Source of the DNA: Bradyrhizobium amphicarpaeae
GTDB taxonomy: Bacteria; Pseudomonadota; Alphaproteobacteria; Rhizobiales; Xanthobacteraceae
Reading direction: 5' to 3'
Assembly: GCF_002266435.3 (NCBI RefSeq)
Contig: NZ_CP029426.2
Coordinates: 3,068,001 to 3,132,000 of the forward strand
Length of the DNA: 64,000 nucleotides
In this document: positions 43,276 to 53,860 of the stretch, piece after piece
How positions within the stretch are numbered: position 1 is the first letter of the stretch
How the letters are laid out: each line of letters opens with the position of its first letter
The notes under the pieces: generated by a model
Seen by the model: the letters and a program-made list of their open reading frames with translations, nothing else
Told to the model about the DNA's origin: nothing
The model's database searches: none
Program-made: the position numbers and the translations under genes

Positions 43276-44076
43276 ATGCCGAACCGGCTCGAAACCTGGC
43301 GCGTCGAGGCCTACAACACCGCCAAGCAATCCGAAAACAAGATGCATGACGACACCGTCGCGCGCCGGTTCGGCTTTTCCGGCGGGCTGGTCCCCGGCGT
43401 CGATGTCTTCGCCTACATGATGCACGTGCCGGTGGCGCGGTGGGGCCGAGATTTCCTTGAGCGCGGGCTGATCGAGGCGCGCTTCATCAAACCGGTCTAT
43501 GACGGCGAAACCGCCGATGTCGACGCGACCGAGCACGACGGCTTGCTGACCATCGAAGTGTTCAGCCGCACCGAGCTTTGCGCCACGGGGACGGCCTCGC
43601 TGCCGGCGGCGGCGCCTGTGGTGTCACTGAACGACTATGTCGCGGTGCCCGTGGTGGCTGAACGTAAGCCGGTCAGTCCCGCGACGTTCGAGACCGGCAA
43701 ATGGCTGGGCACCACGCCCCGGCGCTGGGCCGGGCAGGATGCGGCTGACTACCTCGCTGACATCAGGGAAACCGATCCGATCTTCGCGCGCGAAGGGCTC
43801 GGCCATCCCGGCCTGATCCAGCGGGTGATGAACCGCGTGCTGGTGGACAACACGATTCTGGGTCCATGGATCCATGTAGGCAGCCGCATGCAGCTGCTGT
43901 CGGCGGCGCGCGCCGGCGACGAGATTACCGCGCGGGCGCAGGTCACCGCGAACTACGAGAAGAAGGGCCACCGCTTCGTCGAGCTCGACGCGCTCGTCGT
44001 CGCCAACGGCACGACGCCGCTCGCGCACTGCCAGCACATTGCGATCACCCAGCCGCGCGAGCAAGCGGCGGCGTAG
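43276..44076 (+). CDS. MaoC-like hotdog-domain protein
   Basis: A 266-residue protein with one recognisable MaoC-type hotdog near the N-terminus: '[27 protein letters not shown]' (about residues 24-50) resembles the substrate loop of (R)-hydratases, but the D..H catalytic dyad is not clear. The second half ('[25 protein letters not shown]', then '[24 protein letters not shown]') looks like a second, divergent hotdog. A double-hotdog thioesterase or a dehydratase is possible. Divergent from yaiI with 104 bases between the starts. Confidence 0.75.
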   Translation: MPNRLETWRVEAYNTAKQSENKMHDDTVARRFGFSGGLVPGVDVFAYMMHVPVARWGRDFLERGLIEARFIKPVYDGETADVDATEHDGLLTIEVFSRTELCATGTASLPAAAPVVSLNDYVAVPVVAERKPVSPATFETGKWLGTTPRRWAGQDAADYLADIRETDPIFAREGLGHPGLIQRVMNRVLVDNTILGPWIHVGSRMQLLSAARAGDEITARAQVTANYEKKGHRFVELDALVVANGTTPLAHCQHIAITQPREQAAA

Positions 44077-44107
44077 GCGGAAGTAGGCACATCGTCACGC
44101 CACCACG

Positions 44108-44193
44108 TCGTCATGCCCGGGCTTGTCCCGGGCATCCACGTTCTTCGTGTATCGAGGTAAGGCGTGGATGGCCGGGACAGGCCCGGCCATGAC
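44108..44193. repeat. Extragenic repeat, 'GTCATGCCCGGGCTTGTCCC' type
   Basis: GTCATGCCCGGGCTTGTCCC and GGGCATCCACG are mirrored by CGTGGATGGCC and GGGACAGGCCCGGCCATGACG. It lies between convergent genes and could end both transcripts. A half-copy of this type is at 37190. Confidence 0.8.
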
Positions 44194-44212
44194 GGCAGAG
44201 AAAGAAAGTCCC

Positions 44213-46585
44213 TTACGCCGCCTTCGCCTTCGCGTCCTGGATCGCGCGCCACACCCGCTCCGAGGTCAGCGGCATGTCGATGTGCTTGATGCCGTACTCG
44301 GACAAAGCGTCGAGCACCGCGTTCACCACCGTCGACAGGCTGCCGGCGCAGCCGGCTTCGCCGCAGCCCTTGCTGCCGAGCGGGTTGGTGGTGGCGGGCA
44401 CCGGGTGGTCGCCGACTGTCATGTTGGGCACGTCCTCGGCGCGCGGCAGGGCGTAGTCCATCAGCGAGCCCGTGATCGGCTGGCCGCTCTCGTCGTAGCG
44501 GATGTGCTCCATCAGCGCCTGGCCGATGCCCTGGACGACGCCGCCATGGAGCTGGCCTGCGACCAGCATCGGGTTGACCACCGTGCCGAAATCGTTGACC
44601 GCGCTGTAGCGCACGATCTGCACCACACCGGTCTCCGGATCGATCTCGACCTCGGCGACGTGGCAGCCGTTCGGAAACGCCGAGGCGACCGGTTCGCTGG
44701 TGTGGTCGACGTCGAGGCTGTCGGGCACGCCATCCGGCGTCTTGCCGTCATGCAAGCGCTTGGCGAGCTCCATGATGTCGATGCTGCGGTCGGTGCCGGC
44801 GATGGTGAAGCTGCCGCCTTCGAATTCGATGTCGGCTTCGGAGGCTTCGAGCATATGCGCAGCTGCCCGCTTGCCCTTTTCGATGACGAGCTTGGCAGCG
44901 CCCACGATGGCCTGGCCGGTCGCGGTGATCGAGCGCGAGCCACCGGTACCGTTGCCGGTGTGGACGATGTCGCTGTCGCCCTGCACGAGCTTGACACTCT
45001 CGAAGGGGACGCCGAGCTGCGCGCTCAGCACCTGTGCGAACGGCGTGGCATGGCCCTGGCCGTAATCGAGCGTGCCGGTGATGAGCTGCACGGTGCCGTC
45101 AGCATCGAACACGATCTTGCCGAGCTCCGGGCTCGGCGGCGCGGTGACCTCGAGATAGGAGCCGACGGCGATGCCGCGCAGCTTGCCGGCCTTCTTGCTC
45201 TCTTTCTTGCGCTTGGCGAAATTCTCGTGGTCGGAGATTTCGAGCGCCTTGTTGAACACGGCCTGGAAGTCGCCGCTGTCGTAGGTGATGCCTGAGGAGG
45301 CCGCGAACGGGATCTGGCTCGGCTTGATGAAGTTGCGCTTGCGCAAGGTCAGCCGGTTGATGCCCATCTCGTCGGCGGCGCGGTCGATCAGCCGCTCCAT
45401 GTAGTAGTTCGCCTCGGGCCGGCCGGCGCCGCGATAGGCGCCCATCAGCGTGGTGTTGGTCAAGACCACCTTGATGTCGACGGCCATCAGCGGGGTGCGG
45501 TAGACGCTGGAAAAGTTCTTGCCGGTGTTGAGCGAGAGCGGCCCCGGCGCGACGCCGGTGATGTAGGCGCCGAGATTGCCGAAGCCTTCAAGCTTGGCCG
45601 CGAGGAAAATCCCCTCGGCATCGAGCGCGAGCTCGGCATGGATCTTCTGCGCGCGGCCGTGGCTGTCGGAGAGGAACGCGGTCGAGCGCTCGTCGAGCCA
45701 CTTCACCGGCTTGCCCAATTCCTTCGCCGCGTACAGGATGCACATGTACTCGGGATAGTTGATGTTCTTCATGCCGAAGGAGCCGCCGACATTGGCGGTG
45801 AGGATGCGCACCTTCTCGTTCGGCACTTTCAGGTTCTTGGCGAGGTTGGCGCGGTTGCCGGCGACGCCCTGCGTCGGTACCTGCAACGTGTAGCGCTCGG
45901 TCTTCCTGTCGTAGGAGGCAAGGCCAACGCGCGGCTCCATCGAGACCACGGCGACACGGGTGTTCTCGATGTCGACCTTGGTGACATGGGCAGCGCTGGC
46001 GAAGGCCGCGTTGACCTTGTCCATGTCGCCATAATGGTAGTCGAGCACGACATTCCCGGGGATGTGGTCGTAGAGCTGCGGCGCGCCGGGTTTGGCGGCT
46101 TCCTCGGGATCGGTCACCGCCGGCAGCGGCTCGATGTCGAGCTCGACCGCCTCGGCGGCATCGCGCGCCTGCGCCAGCGTCTCGGCGACCACGAAGGCGA
46201 CGGGATCGCCGACGAAGCGGACCTTGTCGGTCGCGAGCGGCTGGCGGTTGGTCTGGAGCAAAGGCGAGCCGTCGCGGCTCTTGAGCGGCAGGCCGCAGGT
46301 GAAGGGACCGTAGCCGGCGGCGTCGAGATCCCTGCCGGTCCAGACCCCCAGCACGCCAGGCATGGCCTTGGCTGCGTCGATGCCGATGCTGCGGATGGCT
46401 CCATGGGCATGGGTGGAACGAACGACCACTGCATAGGCCTGGCCGGGCAGGTTGAAATCGTCGGTATAGCGGCCCTTGCCGCGCACCAGGGTGTCGTCCT
46501 CCTTACGGCGGACGGGCTGCCCGACGCCGTATTTTTGCAGTGCAATAGCGTTTTCGAGCGTGGACGATGAGGTGTGATCTTGCAT
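44213..46585 (-). CDS. Xanthine dehydrogenase-family molybdopterin-binding (large) subunit, form-II CoxL-like
   Basis: A 790-residue molybdenum hydroxylase large subunit. The N-terminus 'GQPVRRKEDDTLVRGKGRYTDDF' is typical of CoxL-like proteins. The active-site loop near residue 380 reads 'GAYRGAGRPEANYYMERLID'; AYRGAGR marks form II, not the AYxCSFR loop of true CO dehydrogenase. 'TGTLDYGQGHATPFAQV' and the final 'GCGEAGCAGSLSTVVNAVLDAL' carry the Mo-contacting glutamate. It oxidises an aldehyde or heterocycle as part of a three-subunit enzyme, but no FAD- or Fe-S subunit gene is in the window. Start at 46585; the frame is open to 46699. Confidence 0.9.
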   Translation of the reverse strand: MQDHTSSSTLENAIALQKYGVGQPVRRKEDDTLVRGKGRYTDDFNLPGQAYAVVVRSTHAHGAIRSIGIDAAKAMPGVLGVWTGRDLDAAGYGPFTCGLPLKSRDGSPLLQTNRQPLATDKVRFVGDPVAFVVAETLAQARDAAEAVELDIEPLPAVTDPEEAAKPGAPQLYDHIPGNVVLDYHYGDMDKVNAAFASAAHVTKVDIENTRVAVVSMEPRVGLASYDRKTERYTLQVPTQGVAGNRANLAKNLKVPNEKVRILTANVGGSFGMKNINYPEYMCILYAAKELGKPVKWLDERSTAFLSDSHGRAQKIHAELALDAEGIFLAAKLEGFGNLGAYITGVAPGPLSLNTGKNFSSVYRTPLMAVDIKVVLTNTTLMGAYRGAGRPEANYYMERLIDRAADEMGINRLTLRKRNFIKPSQIPFAASSGITYDSGDFQAVFNKALEISDHENFAKRKKESKKAGKLRGIAVGSYLEVTAPPSPELGKIVFDADGTVQLITGTLDYGQGHATPFAQVLSAQLGVPFESVKLVQGDSDIVHTGNGTGGSRSITATGQAIVGAAKLVIEKGKRAAAHMLEASEADIEFEGGSFTIAGTDRSIDIMELAKRLHDGKTPDGVPDSLDVDHTSEPVASAFPNGCHVAEVEIDPETGVVQIVRYSAVNDFGTVVNPMLVAGQLHGGVVQGIGQALMEHIRYDESGQPITGSLMDYALPRAEDVPNMTVGDHPVPATTNPLGSKGCGEAGCAGSLSTVVNAVLDALSEYGIKHIDMPLTSERVWRAIQDAKAKAA

Positions 46586-46794
46586 GGAATTGACCTGAAA
46601 AGCCGGCATTTGCGCAATTTCGCGGCAGCGGGGCACCGGGCTCTCCTCAAATAACCCACCGCCCCGTTCACGACAACGCACGAATGGGCATGGTCCCATG
46701 TGATGGGTTGTTGCGCATGCCCGCCGCGCTGCTAAGGTTTCAGGCGAAAAATCAATTCCAGACCGGCCCGACCGGCCGCGGAAAGACAGTTTGT

Positions 46795-47880
46795 ATGAAT
46801 GACCACACGCGGCTCCGCGACGGCCATGGGACGCACCTTGGGCCGCACGGTGAGCTGGAGGGGTCGATGGCGGCGGTGGCGTTGGCCACCGGACCGGCCG
46901 TCGGCGCGCAGGCGCCGGGAACCGGTGTCTACGCGGCGCTGGACCTCGGCACCAACAATTGCAGGCTCTTGATCGCTTGTCCGACCCAGGACGGCTTTCG
47001 CGTGGTCGATTCCTTCTCGCGCATCATCCGGCTCGGGGAGGGGGTCTCGTCGACCGGGTGCATCAGCGAGGCCGCGATCGAGCGCGCCATCGCCGCGCTC
47101 AGCATCTGCCGTGACAAGATCAATTTGCGCAAAGCGCGCCGGTTGCGTCTGATCGCGACCGAAGCCTGCCGTGCGGCCTCGAACGCGGAGGGGTTCCGGA
47201 ACCGCGTCGCGGCCGAAACCGGTATCGAGCTGGAGGTGATCGATCGGGAGACCGAGGCCGCACTCGCCGTGCTCGGTTGCTCGCCGCTGGTCGATCCCAG
47301 GGGACGTGGCGCGATCCTGTTCGACATCGGCGGCGGTTCGACCGAACTGGTGCGGATCGAGCGCGATCCGCAAAATCCCGAGCCGCGCATCAAGGCCTGG
47401 ATGTCGATCCCTTACGGTGTGGTCACGCTCGCCGAGCAGTTCGGCGGCCGCGACGTGACGTCGGAGATCTACGCCGCGATGGAGCAGGAGGTTGCCAACC
47501 ACGTCGCGCCGTTCGCCGAAGTGCACGGCGGCGATCTCGCCGACATGCACCTGCTCGGCACCTCGGGCACGGTGACGACGCTTGCCGGCATCCACCTCAA
47601 CCTCGCGCGCTACGACCGCCGCCGCATCGACAGCATCTGGATGAACGATTCCGACATCACCGCGACCATCAGCAAGTTGCTCGGCATGAGCTACGAGGAA
47701 CGCGCCAACAACAGCTGCATCAGCGTCGAGCGCGCCGATCTCGTGCTCGCCGGCTGCGCCATTCTCGATGCCATCAGGCGGTCCTTCCCGCTGCCGCGCC
47801 TGCGCGTCGCCGACCGCGGCCTGCGCGAGGGCATGCTGGTCGAGATGATGCGCGAGGACGGCGCCCTCAGGAGCTGGTGA
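46795..47880 (+). CDS. Ppx/GppA-family phosphatase
   Basis: A 361-residue ASKHA-fold phosphatase. 'YAALDLGTNNCRLLIA' at about residues 44-59 is the phosphate-1 loop, 'ILFDIGGGSTELVRIE' near 172-187 the phosphate-2 loop. It is shorter than E. coli Ppx (about 500) and lacks the C-terminal HD part, like many alphaproteobacterial members. It would split polyphosphate or pppGpp. The upstream frame is open but the ATG at 46795 is the most plausible start. The rlmE gene follows with one base between stop and start, a pairing common in this group. Confidence 0.88.
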   Translation: MNDHTRLRDGHGTHLGPHGELEGSMAAVALATGPAVGAQAPGTGVYAALDLGTNNCRLLIACPTQDGFRVVDSFSRIIRLGEGVSSTGCISEAAIERAIAALSICRDKINLRKARRLRLIATEACRAASNAEGFRNRVAAETGIELEVIDRETEAALAVLGCSPLVDPRGRGAILFDIGGGSTELVRIERDPQNPEPRIKAWMSIPYGVVTLAEQFGGRDVTSEIYAAMEQEVANHVAPFAEVHGGDLADMHLLGTSGTVTTLAGIHLNLARYDRRRIDSIWMNDSDITATISKLLGMSYEERANNSCISVERADLVLAGCAILDAIRRSFPLPRLRVADRGLREGMLVEMMREDGALRSW

Positions 47881-47881
47881 G

Positions 47882-48568
47882 ATGGCCAAGGACACCACCG
47901 GCCGCTTGCACGTCCAGGTCAAGACCGGCGGCAAGCGCAAATTGTCGTCGAAGCTGTGGCTGGAGCGGCAGCTCAACGACCCCTATGTGGTGAAGGCGAA
48001 GGCGCTGGGCTATCGCTCGCGCGCCGCCTTCAAGCTGCTCGAGATCGACGACAAATATCGCTTGCTGAAGCACGGCATGGCGGTGGTCGATCTAGGCGCC
48101 GCGCCGGGCGGCTGGAGCCAGATCGCCGCCAAGCGCGTCGGCTCGGTCGACGGCAAGGGCAAGGTCGTTGCGATCGATCTGCTGGAGATGCCCGAGATTG
48201 CGGGTGTCGATTTCGCCCAGCTCGACTTCATGGACAACGATGTCCCGGAAAAGCTCAAGGCCATGCTCGGCGGCGGCGCCGACTTCGTGATGTCCGACAT
48301 GGCCGCCAACACCACCGGTCACCGCAAGACCGACCAGCTCCGCATCGTCGGCCTGATCGAGACCGCGGCTGCCTTTGCCTGCGACGTGCTCAAGCCCGGC
48401 GGCGCGTTCCTGGCCAAGACGTTCCAGAGCGGCGCCGACGCCGACCTGCTCGCCCAGCTCAAGCGCGACTTTGCGACGGTGCGCCACGTCAAGCCCGCCG
48501 CGAGCCGGGCCGACTCTTCGGAGCGCTACGTGCTGGCGACGGGGTTTCGGGGCGAGGCGAAGACTTAG
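47882..48568 (+). CDS. rlmE: 23S rRNA 2'-O-ribose methyltransferase RlmE
   Basis: A 228-residue SAM-dependent RNA methyltransferase that modifies a uridine in the ribosomal A-loop in E. coli. The N-terminal 'SKLWLERQLNDPYVVKAKALGYRSRAAFKL' carries the first lysine of the K-D-K-E tetrad; 'VVDLGAAPGGWSQIA' binds SAM; 'DFVMSDMAANTTGH' holds the Asp; 'LKPGGAFLAKTFQ' holds the second Lys. Gap of one base after Ppx/GppA. Confidence 0.95.
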   Translation: MAKDTTGRLHVQVKTGGKRKLSSKLWLERQLNDPYVVKAKALGYRSRAAFKLLEIDDKYRLLKHGMAVVDLGAAPGGWSQIAAKRVGSVDGKGKVVAIDLLEMPEIAGVDFAQLDFMDNDVPEKLKAMLGGGADFVMSDMAANTTGHRKTDQLRIVGLIETAAAFACDVLKPGGAFLAKTFQSGADADLLAQLKRDFATVRHVKPAASRADSSERYVLATGFRGEAKT

Positions 48569-48579
48569 CCGCAGACTCC

Positions 48580-48663
48580 GTCATTGCGAGGAGCGAAGCG
48601 ACGAAGCAATCCGGACCGCCTCTGCAGATGCATTCTGGATTGCTTCGCTTCGCTCGCAATGAC
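48580..48663. repeat. Extragenic repeat, 'GTCATTGCGAG...GCAATCCAG' type, copy 3
   Basis: GTCATTGCGAGGAGCGAAGC is mirrored by GCTTCGCTCGCAATGAC; inner arms GAAGCAATCC and GGATTGCTTC. It sits between the convergent rlmE and MFS genes. Confidence 0.85.
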
Positions 48664-48671
48664 GAATTGAG

Positions 48672-50162
48672 CTAACCCAGCCGTTGATCCCGCACATCCT
48701 GCGTATCCTCGGTCGCCGCCTTGACGGCTGCCTTGGCCGCACTTTTGTCCGCGCCCTTGCGGCTGGAAATGTCCCCGACCTTGCGGCCGGAGATCTCGTG
48801 CCCGGCGTCGACCGGCATCTGCCAGAAGAACCAGCTCGATGCCGCCGAGGTCAGCGCGATCACGAGGAAGGCGGGGGCGAACACGGTGGCGTCGATTTCG
48901 CTGACATGGTTGAACCACATCGTCGTTTCCACGCAGGCCGCGCCGACGGCGACGCCGGCGGACACCGCGAGCTGCTGGTTGACGCTGACCAGCGTCGTGG
49001 CGCGGCTCATCTGCGTGGTCTCGACGTCGGCATAGGCGACCGTGTTGATCGCGGTGAACTCCAGCGAGCGGAAGAAGCCGCCGACCACCAGGATCACCAT
49101 GATGATCAGCAGCGGCGTCGTCACCGTGAACAGCGCGCAGACGGCGAGGAAGAACGCGCTGACGATCGCGTTCACGGTCATCAGATTTCGGAAGCCGAAG
49201 GTGCGGATCAGGCGCGCCGCGAGCGTCTTCATGCCCATCGCCCCCAACGAGGACGAAAAGGTGACGAGGCCCGAATGGAACGGCGACAGCCCGAAGCCGA
49301 TCTGCATCAAGAGCGGCAGCAGGAACGGCAGCGCGCCGATGCCGAGCCGGAACAGAAAGCCGCCGAGCACGGCCGCGCGCAACGTCGGCAGCTTCAGAAG
49401 CGAAAAATCCAGGACCGGCGATCCCGTTCGCCGTGCGTGAATGACGTAGAGCGTCATCGAGATCGCGCCACCCACGACCAGCGCGGCGACGGTGCTCCAC
49501 GGCAGCAGGTTGAGACCCGCAACCGACAGGCCGAAGGCGATGCCGGCAAGTCCGATGCCCGCCAGCACCATGCCGTAGAGATCGAACGGCTCGCGCTCGT
49601 CGCTCTTGATGGGATCGATGAAGCGCAGCGCCATGAAGATGCCGAGCAGCCCGATCGGGATGTTGATCAGGAAGATCCAGTGCCAGGACGCGTAGGTGGT
49701 GATGAAGCCGCCGAGCGGTGGGCCGATCACGGGACCGATCAGGGCAGGGACCGTCACCCAGGCCATGGCGTTGACCAGCGCGCTCTTGTCGACCGATCGC
49801 AGCAGCACGAGACGCCCGACCGGCGTCATCATCGCCCCGCCCATGCCTTGCAGGATGCGCGCGAACACGAAATCGGTGACCGAACCCGAGAGCGCGCAGC
49901 CGATCGATCCGACCATGAACACGCCGACCGCGATCGCGAACACCATCCGCGCGCCGAACCGGTCGGCGGTCCAGCCGCTCGCCGGGATGAACACCGCGAG
50001 CGACAGCAGATAGGACGTGATCGCGAGCTTGAGCGTCAGCGGGCTGGTGCCGATGTCGGCCGCGATCGCCGGCAGCGAAGTGGCGATCACTGTCGAGTCC
50101 ATGTTCTCCATGAAGAGAGCAGTGGCCACGATCAGCGGAATGACGCGTTGCTTGTCGACCAT
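48672..50162 (-). CDS. MFS transporter, DHA2 (EmrB/QacA) family
   Basis: A 496-residue carrier with about 14 membrane helices. Hallmarks are 'FMENMDSTVIATSLPAIAADIG' (residues about 17-38, motif D1 of DHA2 proteins), 'SGWTADRFGARMVF' (motif A) and 'RILQGMGGAMMTPVGRLVLL' (motif B). The C-terminal tail after the last helix is long and lysine-rich (about 25 residues). Proton-driven export of drugs or other organic compounds is the usual role. No EmrA-like partner gene is present. No clear ribosome site precedes the ATG. Confidence 0.9.
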   Translation of the reverse strand: MVDKQRVIPLIVATALFMENMDSTVIATSLPAIAADIGTSPLTLKLAITSYLLSLAVFIPASGWTADRFGARMVFAIAVGVFMVGSIGCALSGSVTDFVFARILQGMGGAMMTPVGRLVLLRSVDKSALVNAMAWVTVPALIGPVIGPPLGGFITTYASWHWIFLINIPIGLLGIFMALRFIDPIKSDEREPFDLYGMVLAGIGLAGIAFGLSVAGLNLLPWSTVAALVVGGAISMTLYVIHARRTGSPVLDFSLLKLPTLRAAVLGGFLFRLGIGALPFLLPLLMQIGFGLSPFHSGLVTFSSSLGAMGMKTLAARLIRTFGFRNLMTVNAIVSAFFLAVCALFTVTTPLLIIMVILVVGGFFRSLEFTAINTVAYADVETTQMSRATTLVSVNQQLAVSAGVAVGAACVETTMWFNHVSEIDATVFAPAFLVIALTSAASSWFFWQMPVDAGHEISGRKVGDISSRKGADKSAAKAAVKAATEDTQDVRDQRLG

Positions 50163-50288
50163 GACGGATTGGTAATGAAAATCGGAAGAGGGTGGAGTTG
50201 CGGCTTACCACCGCTGTCCAGCCGCGACCATTGCGGATCGACGCATAGCACCTAAATCCTGCGTGACGACGGCGTGCCTCTTTCCCTC

Positions 50289-50375
50289 GGATTCCGGGCG
50301 CCGCCCGGAATCCATTGGGCCACACGCTGCGCGGAGGATTCCGGGTTCGCGACTTCGTCGCGCCCCGGAATGACG
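50289..50375. repeat. Extragenic repeat, 'CATTCCGGGGCGCG' type, copy 3
   Basis: GGATTCCGGGCGCCGCCCGGAATCC forms one stem (50290-50313 with its inner GGCGCCGCC), and GGATTCCGGGTTCGCG / CGCGCCCCGGAATGAC forms the second. The rest of the 431-base gap (50163-50593) should hold the divergent promoters of the MFS gene and guaB; I see no other gene. Confidence 0.7.
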
Positions 50376-50458
50376 GCGGATGGGCCAGAGCCGGCTATCC
50401 CCGCTGAATTTACGTAAAAAGCCTGTGCATGGCTGGCTAGCCGTCCGAATTGCTTTGA

Positions 50459-52084
<1,626 letters not shown>

Positions 52085-52110
52085 TCCTACGTCTCACGTT
52101 TGACGCCGCT

Positions 52111-52250
52111 CTCGTGCCCCGGACGCAGCGCAGCGCTTCTTCAGCGGTGCGCTGCAGAGCCGGGGCCCAATTCTCTGCTTGGTCGTATGTCGCCTTCTGG
52201 GTCCAGGCTCTGCGCAGCAGCGCAAGAGCGCTGCAGCGCGTACGGGACAC
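52111..52250. repeat. Extragenic repeat, 'CTCGTGCCCCGGACGC' type
   Basis: CTCGTGCCCCGGACGCAGCGCAGCGC at the left is mirrored by GCGCTGCAGCGCGTACGGGACACG at the right, with a second pair GCTGCAGAGCCGGGGCCCA / GGGTCCAGGCTCTGCGCAGC. It fills most of the gap between guaB and the oxidoreductase gene. Confidence 0.75.
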
Positions 52251-52355
52251 GCGAGATAAGCGTGGCGAAACGCGATCAACCTCCACCGCTTTTGTATTGA
52301 CGCGCCCCGCTGCCTCCGCTTCCGTCCTCGTCGAAACGACAATCAGGAGGAAGCC

Positions 52356-53378
52356 ATGTCCCAAGGCAAACGTATCGTTCTCGCCGCGCGTCCTGTCGGC
52401 GAGCCAAAGCCGTCCGATTTCCGCATCGAGGAATTCGCGATCCCGACGCCTGCGGCGGGCGAAGTTTTGCTGCGCACGATCTGGCTGTCGCTCGATCCCT
52501 ATATGCGCGGACGCATGAGCGATGGTCCGTCCTATGCCGCGCCGGTGCCGGTCGGCGGCGTGATGGAAGGCGAGGCTGTGAGCGAGGTTGCCGCCTCCAG
52601 CAATCCGGATTTCGCCAAAGGCGACATCGTCCGCGCGCGAACCGGTTGGCAGTCTCACGCGATCTCCAACGGCAAGGGCCTGATCAAGGTCGATCCGAGG
52701 CTCGGGCCGATCTCGACCTCGATCGGCGTGCTCGGCATGCCCGGCATGACGGCGTACACGGGCCTGCTCGACATCGGCAAGCCGCAAGCAGGCGAGACCG
52801 TCGTCGTCGCCGGCGCCTCCGGTGCGGTCGGCTCGGCCGTCGGCCAGATCGCGAAGATCAAGGGCGCACGCGCGGTCGGCATCGCCGGCGGCAAGGACAA
52901 GTGCGACTACGTCGTGAAGGAGCTCGGCTTCGATGCCTGCATCGATCACCGCGATCCCGATCTCGCCGCCAAGCTGAAAGAAGCTTGCCCTGGAGGGATC
53001 GACGTCTATTTCGAGAATGTCGGCGGAGCCGTGTTCGAGGCGGTGTTCCCGCTGCTCAATCCGTTCGCGCGCGTGCCGGTCTGCGGCCTGATCGCGCATT
53101 ACAACGACACCGAGGCCAAGCCGCCGAAATGGGCCGGTGCAATGATGCGCGCGACGCTGACCAAGCGGCTGACCTTCCGCGGCTTCATCGTCTCCGACTT
53201 CGCCTCCCGCCACGGCGACTTCCTGCGCGACATGTCGGAATGGGTCCGCGACGGCAAGGTCAAGTACAAGGAGTTCGTCACCGAGGGGCTGGAGAGCGCG
53301 CCCGGTGCCTTCATCGGCCTGCTGAAGGGCGCCAATTTCGGCAAGCAGCTGGTCCGGGTCGGTCCGGACAAGGCCTAG
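52356..53378 (+). CDS. NADP-dependent medium-chain oxidoreductase (CurA/leukotriene-dehydrogenase-like)
   Basis: A 340-residue zinc-independent MDR enzyme. 'LSLDPYMRGRM' near residue 49 and 'GMPGMTAYTGLLDIGKPQAGETVVVAGASGAVGSAVGQIAK' (in pieces around residues 127-167) are characteristic; the second holds the NADPH fold. Members reduce the double bond of alkenals, curcumin or prostaglandin-type enones. AGGAGGA is perfectly placed seven bases before the ATG. The gene looks monocistronic. Confidence 0.92.
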   Translation: MSQGKRIVLAARPVGEPKPSDFRIEEFAIPTPAAGEVLLRTIWLSLDPYMRGRMSDGPSYAAPVPVGGVMEGEAVSEVAASSNPDFAKGDIVRARTGWQSHAISNGKGLIKVDPRLGPISTSIGVLGMPGMTAYTGLLDIGKPQAGETVVVAGASGAVGSAVGQIAKIKGARAVGIAGGKDKCDYVVKELGFDACIDHRDPDLAAKLKEACPGGIDVYFENVGGAVFEAVFPLLNPFARVPVCGLIAHYNDTEAKPPKWAGAMMRATLTKRLTFRGFIVSDFASRHGDFLRDMSEWVRDGKVKYKEFVTEGLESAPGAFIGLLKGANFGKQLVRVGPDKA

Positions 53379-53548
53379 CGCGACGGGAACTGGGACTCCC
53401 GTGGCCCTGAGGCCGCACGCCGCGTGGAGATAGTTAAGAAAGAGTCACCAAATGGTCACACCTGCCCGCAAAACCCGCAGGTGTGACCGGCCGTTCATTG
53501 ACGGGATCACGAAGGCATTGAATCATCGGGCATATTTCAGGTGCTGCG

Positions 53549-53845
53549 ATGTTAGAGATCAGTGTTTTCTGCGTTATCCTGGTTGCCGCCGGCTATTGGA
53601 CGGCCATGTTCATCATGGGCCGCCACGACGACGTCATCCATGGCAAGTTCGTCCATGTCGACGAGGAGGGCGATCTGACCCGCCTCGCGTTGCCGGCGCC
53701 GCCGCCATTCCCGAAGCGCCCGGTCAAGGCCGCGCAGCCTGTCAGGCAGCCGCCTGCCAACGATCTCGGGGCCAAGCCGGTGAACAGCGAGGCGCTGCAA
53801 TCCCTGCTCGACGCGATCCAGCAGGACCTCAAGAGCGTCGCCTGA
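53549..53845 (+). CDS. Small single-span membrane protein of unknown function
   Basis: A 98-residue protein with one membrane helix at about residues 3-23 (EISVFCVILVAAGYWTAMFIMG), then a charged segment and a proline-rich stretch (PAPPPFPKRPVKAAQPVRQPP) before a short C-terminal helix. I do not recognise a family. It could be a membrane-anchored adapter. Convergent with the phosphoesterase gene, 15 bases between the ends. Confidence 0.7.
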   Translation: MLEISVFCVILVAAGYWTAMFIMGRHDDVIHGKFVHVDEEGDLTRLALPAPPPFPKRPVKAAQPVRQPPANDLGAKPVNSEALQSLLDAIQQDLKSVA

Positions 53846-53860
53846 GCCGATCGGCGCGCC

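Noticed and set aside
44213..46585. CO dehydrogenase (coxL)
   Set aside because: The loop reads AYRGAGR and not AYxCSFR, and the medium and small subunits are absent.
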